Origin: Silicimonas algicola
Lineage (GTDB): Bacteria; Pseudomonadota; Alphaproteobacteria; Rhodobacterales; Rhodobacteraceae
NCBI RefSeq assembly: GCF_003148765.1
Contig: NZ_QGGV01000011.1
Span: 1 to 64,000 of the forward strand
Direction of reading: 5' to 3'
DNA length: 64,000 nt
The notes below the pieces were generated by a model. It searched no databases. It saw only the letters and a list, made by a program, of their open reading frames with translations, and was not told the origin of the DNA. Within the stretch, counting starts at the first letter, position 1. The number at the start of each line of letters is the position of its first letter. Position numbers and translations under genes: made by a program. Below, one piece after another: positions 60,034-64,000 of this stretch.

Positions 60034-61944
60034 GTGACCACGACACTCGATCTCATCACCATCGGCCGGTCATCGGTGGACCTTTACGGCGGCCAGGTCG
60101 GCGGGCGGCTCGAGGACATGCGGTCCTTCGACAAGTACATCGGCGGCTCGCCCACCAACATCGCCTGCGGCACCGCGCGGCTGGGTCTGAAGTCGGCCGT
60201 CATCACGGGTGTGGGCGACGAGCACATGGGTCGCTTCATCCGCGAGGAGCTGGAGCGTGAGGGCGTCGACACGCGCGGCGTCAAGACCGACCCCGAGCGG
60301 CTGACGGCGCTGGTGCTTCTGGGCATCCGCGACCAGGAGCGGTTTCCGCTGATCTTCTACCGTGAGAACTGCGCCGACATGGGTCTGACCGAAGCCGACA
60401 TCGACCCCGACTTCATCCTTGAGGCGCGCGCCGTCGTTGCCACGGGCACGCACCTGTCGCACCCCCGCGTCGAGGCCGCGACGCTGAAGGCGCTGAAGAT
60501 CGCACGAGAGGCGGGGCGCAGGACGGCGCTCGACATCGACTATCGCCCGAACCTCTGGGGCGTCGCCGGGCATGGCGAGGGCGAAAGCCGCTTCGTCGAA
60601 AGCCAAGCGGTCACCGACAAGCTGCAATCGACGCTGCATCTCTTCGACCTGATCGTGGGCACCGAGGAAGAGTTCCACATCGCGGGCGGCTCGACCGATA
60701 CGGTCGCGGCCCTTCGTGCGGTGCGGGAGGTGTCGGCGGCGACGCTCGTCTGCAAGCGCGGTGCGCGAGGCGCGGTGGCCTTCACCGGCGCCATCCCCGA
60801 CAGCCTCGACGACGGCGAGGCGGGTCCCGGGTTCCCGATCGAGGTGTTCAACGTCCTCGGCGCGGGCGACGGCTTCATGTCCGGGCTGCTGAAGGGCTGG
60901 CTCGACGACGAGGACTGGCCGATTGCGCTGAAGTACGCCAACGCCTGCGGCGCTTTCGCCGTGTCACGACACGGCTGCACGCCGGCCTATCCGTCGTGGG
61001 AGGAGCTTCAGTTCTTCTTCCGCCGCGGGATCGAGCGGCCCGACCTTCGCAACGACGAGGAGCTGGAGCAGGTCCACTGGGCCACGAACCGCCACCCCGA
61101 CTGGCCGGCGGTGCGCGTCTTCGCCTTCGATCACCGCGCGCAGATGGAGGCGCTGGAAGGTGCGACGGACGAGCGGATCGGGCGCTTCAAGGAGCTGTGC
61201 CTCGACGCCACGCTCGCGGTCGCGCAGGGTCAGCCGGGTTACGGGCTTCTCTGCGACGCTCGCCTGGGACGCGACGCGCTTTACCGCGCGGCGGGGCAGG
61301 GCCTGTGGATCGGGCGTCCGGTGGAATGGCCGGGGTCGCGTCCCCTGACGCTCGAGCCCGAGCTGGGGCCGGACTTCGGTGGGTTGGCGGAGTGGCCGCG
61401 CGAGCATGTCGTCAAGGTGCTGTGCTTCTGCCATCCGAACGACAAGGCCGCGACCTGGGCCGACCAGGAAGCGACGATCCTGAGGCTCTACCACGCCTGC
61501 CGCCGCAACCGGCTGGAGTTCCTGCTGGAAGTCATCCCGTCGAAGGTCGGACCCGTGGGCGACGACACCACGGCGTGGCTCGTCGAGCGCTTCTACGACC
61601 TGGGCGTGCGGCCGGACTGGTGGAAGCTCGAACCGATGCGCTCGGAAGCGGCGTGGGACGCGACGGTCGAGGCGATCGAGCGCAACGATCCGCACACGCG
61701 CGGCATCGTCATCCTCGGCCTCGGCGAAAGCGAGGAGGTGCTGGCGGAGAGCTTTCGCGTCGCCGCGAGCTATCCTCTGGTCAAGGGCTTCGCGGTCGGT
61801 CGCACCATCTTCGGCGATGCCGCGAGCGACTGGATGGCGGGCCGCATCGGCGACGACGAGGCTGTTCGCAGCATGACCGACACCTACGCGCGGCTCTGTT
61901 CCGTGTGGGACGACGCGCGCGCTGCAGCCCAGGCCCGCGCCTGA
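60034..61944 (+). CDS. iolC: 5-dehydro-2-deoxygluconokinase, fused to DUF2090 aldolase-like domain
   Basis: 636 residues. The PfkB kinase half (about 1-330) has DKYIGGSPTNIACGTARLG and the ATP/catalytic motif NVLGAGDGFMSGLLKGW with its Asp. It phosphorylates 5-dehydro-2-deoxygluconate in myo-inositol catabolism. The C-terminal half (from VRVFAFDHRAQMEAL) is DUF2090, an aldolase-like barrel often fused to IolC in proteobacteria, possibly doing the next cleavage step. GTG start with AAGG upstream. iolB follows after 15 bp; iolD and iolE are not between them. Confidence 0.92.
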   Translation: MTTTLDLITIGRSSVDLYGGQVGGRLEDMRSFDKYIGGSPTNIACGTARLGLKSAVITGVGDEHMGRFIREELEREGVDTRGVKTDPERLTALVLLGIRDQERFPLIFYRENCADMGLTEADIDPDFILEARAVVATGTHLSHPRVEAATLKALKIAREAGRRTALDIDYRPNLWGVAGHGEGESRFVESQAVTDKLQSTLHLFDLIVGTEEEFHIAGGSTDTVAALRAVREVSAATLVCKRGARGAVAFTGAIPDSLDDGEAGPGFPIEVFNVLGAGDGFMSGLLKGWLDDEDWPIALKYANACGAFAVSRHGCTPAYPSWEELQFFFRRGIERPDLRNDEELEQVHWATNRHPDWPAVRVFAFDHRAQMEALEGATDERIGRFKELCLDATLAVAQGQPGYGLLCDARLGRDALYRAAGQGLWIGRPVEWPGSRPLTLEPELGPDFGGLAEWPREHVVKVLCFCHPNDKAATWADQEATILRLYHACRRNRLEFLLEVIPSKVGPVGDDTTAWLVERFYDLGVRPDWWKLEPMRSEAAWDATVEAIERNDPHTRGIVILGLGESEEVLAESFRVAASYPLVKGFAVGRTIFGDAASDWMAGRIGDDEAVRSMTDTYARLCSVWDDARAAAQARA

Positions 61945-61959
61945 CGAAAGGACGACACG

Positions 61960-62766
61960 ATGCCCGATCTTCTCCTCCGCCCCTTTGGCACCCGCGGCAA
62001 GGTTCACGAGGTCACGCCCCAGACCGCCGGTTGGCGCTATGTGGGCTTCGGGCTCTATCGCCTGCGAGCAGGCGATACGGCGTCCGAGGTCACGGGCTCG
62101 AACGAGGTGATCCTCGTCGTGGTCGAGGGCAAGGTCCGGATCGAGGGTGGGGGACAGGACTGGGGTGTCCTCGGCGAGAGGATGGACGTCTTCGAGAAGA
62201 CGCCGCCGCATTCGCTTTATCTCCCGAACGGCGCGGAGTGGACGGCCACGGCCGAGACCGACTGCGTTCTTGCCGTCTGCGCCGCCCCCGGCAAGGGCGG
62301 CCACGAGGCGCGGAAGATCGGGCCCGATGGCATCGACCTCGTCACGCGGGGCAAGGGCACCAACACGCGCCACATCAACAACGTGGCGATGGAGAACGAG
62401 GATTACGCCGACGCGCTCCTGGTCACCGAGGTGTTCACGCCTGCCGGCCACTGGTCGTCCTACCCGTCCCACCGGCATGACGAGGACGACTTCCCGCGCG
62501 TGACCTACCTGGAAGAGGTCTATTATCACCGCCTGAATCCTTCGTCGGGCTTCGGGGTTCAGCGCGTCTACACCGACGACGGCAAGCTCGACGAGACGAT
62601 GGCGGTGTCGGACGGCGACGTGGTGCTGGTGCCGCGCGGGCATCATCCATGCGGTGCGCCCTACGGGTTCGAGATGTACTACCTCAACGTCATGGCGGGG
62701 CCGCTGCGCAAGTGGCGCTTCGTGCCCGCGCCCGAGGTCGAATGGATCATGGAGCGCGACAAGTAG
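61960..62766 (+). CDS. iolB: 5-deoxy-glucuronate isomerase
   Basis: 268 residues, a bicupin. GKGTNTRHINNVAMENEDYA and GHWSSYPSHRHDEDDFPRVT (metal-binding His and Glu/Asp) and VLVPRGHHPCGAPYGFEMYY are diagnostic of IolB, which turns 5-deoxy-glucuronate into 5-dehydro-2-deoxygluconate, the IolC substrate. AAGGA precedes ATG 61960. Cytoplasmic; same unit as iolC. Confidence 0.93.
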   Translation: MPDLLLRPFGTRGKVHEVTPQTAGWRYVGFGLYRLRAGDTASEVTGSNEVILVVVEGKVRIEGGGQDWGVLGERMDVFEKTPPHSLYLPNGAEWTATAETDCVLAVCAAPGKGGHEARKIGPDGIDLVTRGKGTNTRHINNVAMENEDYADALLVTEVFTPAGHWSSYPSHRHDEDDFPRVTYLEEVYYHRLNPSSGFGVQRVYTDDGKLDETMAVSDGDVVLVPRGHHPCGAPYGFEMYYLNVMAGPLRKWRFVPAPEVEWIMERDK

Positions 62767-62773
62767 GCCGGCG

Positions 62774-62968
62774 TCAGGCGAGCGTCGAGTCGTAGCCTGC
62801 GGACTTGATCGCCGCCGCGATTTCAGTGGCCGAACGCTCGGACGCGACCGTGACGGTGTTGGTCGCGAGGTCTGTCTGCACCGTCGCATTCGGATCGACG
62901 TCGGCAATGCCCTTGGTGATGGCAGCGGTGCAATGCCCGCAATCCATGCCCGGAACGTTGAATTTCAT
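62774..62968 (-). CDS. copZ: Copper chaperone (heavy-metal-associated domain)
   Basis: 64 residues: a single HMA domain. The metal loop is GMDCGHCTAAI (two Cys), and the C-terminal IAAAIKSAGY matches the CopZ fold. Carries Cu(I) to the P-type ATPase encoded divergently at 63103. A MerR-type promoter with a 5-5-5 dyad sits at 63003-63023. Its stop lies 7 bp from the convergent iolB stop. Confidence 0.9.
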   Translation of the reverse strand: MKFNVPGMDCGHCTAAITKGIADVDPNATVQTDLATNTVTVASERSATEIAAAIKSAGYDSTLA

Positions 62969-62989
62969 CTTGGACTCCCTGCTTATTCA

Positions 62990-63023
62990 AGTGTTTTGAG
63001 GCTTCCAGCGGGTGGAACGTCAA
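62990..63023 (-). promoter_or_regulatory. MerR/CueR-type promoter of copZ
   Basis: On the minus strand, TTGACG (63018-63023) is a -35 followed by the dyad TTCCA GCGGG TGGAA (63003-63017) and a weak -10 (CAAAAC) near 62993. The long spacer with a central dyad is the hallmark of MerR-family activation. Confidence 0.6.
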
Positions 63024-63041
63024 GATCTTTCGGAAGACCCC

Positions 63042-63072
63042 TTGAGCTTCCAGTGACTGGAAGCTCTATATC
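63042..63072 (+). promoter_or_regulatory. MerR/CueR-type promoter of copA
   Basis: -35 TTGAGC (63042-63047) and -10 TATATC (63067-63072) with a 19-bp spacer. A perfect 10-bp dyad, GAGCTTCCAG TGA CTGGAAGCTC (63044-63066), fills the spacer. This is the layout of copper-responsive CueR promoters. The regulator gene is not in the window. Confidence 0.8.
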
Positions 63073-63102
63073 CTGTTCCGACTCGGAAATCGGGAGATTG
63101 CC

Positions 63103-64000
63103 ATGACTGGCGCAGACAAGGTGACGTTGCACGTTGAGGGGATGAGTTGCGCGTCCTGCGTCGGGCGCGTCGACCGGACGCTCGCGGCGCTCGACGGCGT
63201 GACGGACGTCTCGGTGAACCTCGCCGCAGAGACGGCGAGCTTCCGCGTTTCAGACGTTTCGCGCGTGAGTGATGCGGCGCAGGCACTCGAAGTCGCGGGA
63301 TATCCCGCGCGACGGACGCGCGTGACCTTCGACATCGAGGGCATGTCCTGCGCCTCCTGTGTCGGACGCGTTGACCGGACGCTGGCGGCAATGCCGGGCG
63401 TCCTGTCGGTGTCCGTGAACCTCGCCGCCGAGACGGCGACGGTGGAGTATCTGGAAGGGGCCACGACACCTTCCGATCTGGCTGCGGCCTCGTCCGCCAT
63501 CGGCTACCCCGCGAGAGCGGCGCTGGCCGACGCGACGCAAGGCCGGGCCGAACGCAAGGCCGACGAGGCCCGCGCCTTCGCCCGCCGCGCCGCCGTGGCT
63601 GGGGCGCTGACCTTGCCGGTCTTCGTCTTGGAGATGGGTGCGCACATGGTGCCGGCCTTCCATCACCTCATCGCGCGGACCATCGGAACCGAGGCCTCCT
63701 GGATCATCCAGTTCCTGCTGGCGACGGCCGTTCTCTTCGGTCCCGGACGACAGTTTTTCGAAAAGGGCGTGCCTGCGCTTCTGAAGGGCGCGCCCGACAT
63801 GAATAGCCTGGTGGCGGTCGGCACGGGTGCGGCGTGGGGCTATTCGGTGGTCGCGACGTTCCTGCCCGGCGTGCTGCCCGAGGGGCTGCGCGCCGTCTAT
63901 TTCGAGGCGGCGGCGGTGATCGTCGTGCTGATCCTGATCGGCCGCTGGCTCGAAGCGCGCGCGAAGGGGCGCACGGGGGCGGCGATCCAGGCGCTTCTGG
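63103..64000 (+). CDS. copA: Copper-translocating P-type ATPase (N-terminal part, runs off the right edge)
   Basis: About 299 residues are visible, with no stop before the window end. Two HMA domains each carry GMSCASCVGRVDRTLAAL-type copper loops (the pair of CASC motifs at about residues 16 and 84). Membrane segments begin near residue 165 (VAGALTLPVFVLEMG), and KGAPDMNSLVAVGTGAAW and IVVLILIGRWLEARAKGRTG are the P1B-type TM and pre-A-domain motifs. The CPC, DKTG and ATP-binding motifs are beyond the edge. Exports Cu(I) to the periplasm. ATG 63103 fits the MerR promoter. Confidence 0.92.
   Translation, partial: MTGADKVTLHVEGMSCASCVGRVDRTLAALDGVTDVSVNLAAETASFRVSDVSRVSDAAQALEVAGYPARRTRVTFDIEGMSCASCVGRVDRTLAAMPGVLSVSVNLAAETATVEYLEGATTPSDLAAASSAIGYPARAALADATQGRAERKADEARAFARRAAVAGALTLPVFVLEMGAHMVPAFHHLIARTIGTEASWIIQFLLATAVLFGPGRQFFEKGVPALLKGAPDMNSLVAVGTGAAWGYSVVATFLPGVLPEGLRAVYFEAAAVIVVLILIGRWLEARAKGRTGAAIQALL

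Noticed and set aside
1-64000. CRISPR arrays, rRNA genes or complete insertion sequences
   Set aside because: No regularly spaced repeats, rRNA signatures or intact transposase patterns were seen.

Overview
The window is high-GC DNA of alphaproteobacterial, most likely Rhodobacteraceae, character. This is inferred from gene families (DUF3489/DUF2924/serine-recombinase cassette, IolC-DUF2090 fusion, many TctC and MmgE/PrpD paralogues, GntR-FCD control), not from a marker gene.

Region 1 (1-780) is gene debris: a frameshifted, internally deleted serine recombinase and a stop-interrupted DUF2924 gene on the minus strand, then a truncated VIT/CCC1-family fragment on the plus strand.

Region 2 (about 0.8-39.65 kb) is a dense catabolic island for an unidentified, probably poly- or branched carboxylic acid. 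It holds a GntR-FCD regulator, a LysR regulator, five MmgE/PrpD-family proteins, three TctC binding proteins with one fused TctA-TctB permease, an AbrB-type and an MFS transporter, two closely related TPP enzymes, a methylisocitrate-lyase-like enzyme, a tricarballylate-dehydrogenase-like flavoprotein, a class III CoA-transferase, an ADP-forming acyl-CoA ligase, single and fused acyl-CoA dehydrogenases, four hydratases, an SDR, an Fe-ADH-like protein with altered metal ligands, an HMG-CoA-lyase homologue, and a cysteine-less thiolase/DUF35 pair that resembles a retro-aldolase. The palindrome GGTATACC, or a one-mismatch version, lies in front of most of its transcription units and is the likely operator of a shared regulator, plausibly the GntR protein at the left end.

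Region 3 (39.7-45.7 kb) is a mobile-element remnant: terminase large subunit, DUF5681, ParB-methyltransferase, DUF3489, DUF2924 and a serine recombinase with its middle deleted. It ends at the 3' end of tRNA-Ser(GCT).

Region 4 (45.8-64 kb) looks like ordinary chromosome: ispD, a TPP enzyme, a fatty/branched acyl-CoA oxidation cluster (FadJ-type protein, acyl-CoA dehydrogenase pair, PaaI thioesterase, ACAD11-type kinase, nitronate-monooxygenase-like protein, MaoC), gamma-glutamyltransferase with a TauE/SafE permease, a LacI regulator next to iolC-iolB (myo-inositol catabolism), and a copper locus (CopZ and the start of CopA) with divergent MerR/CueR-type promoters.
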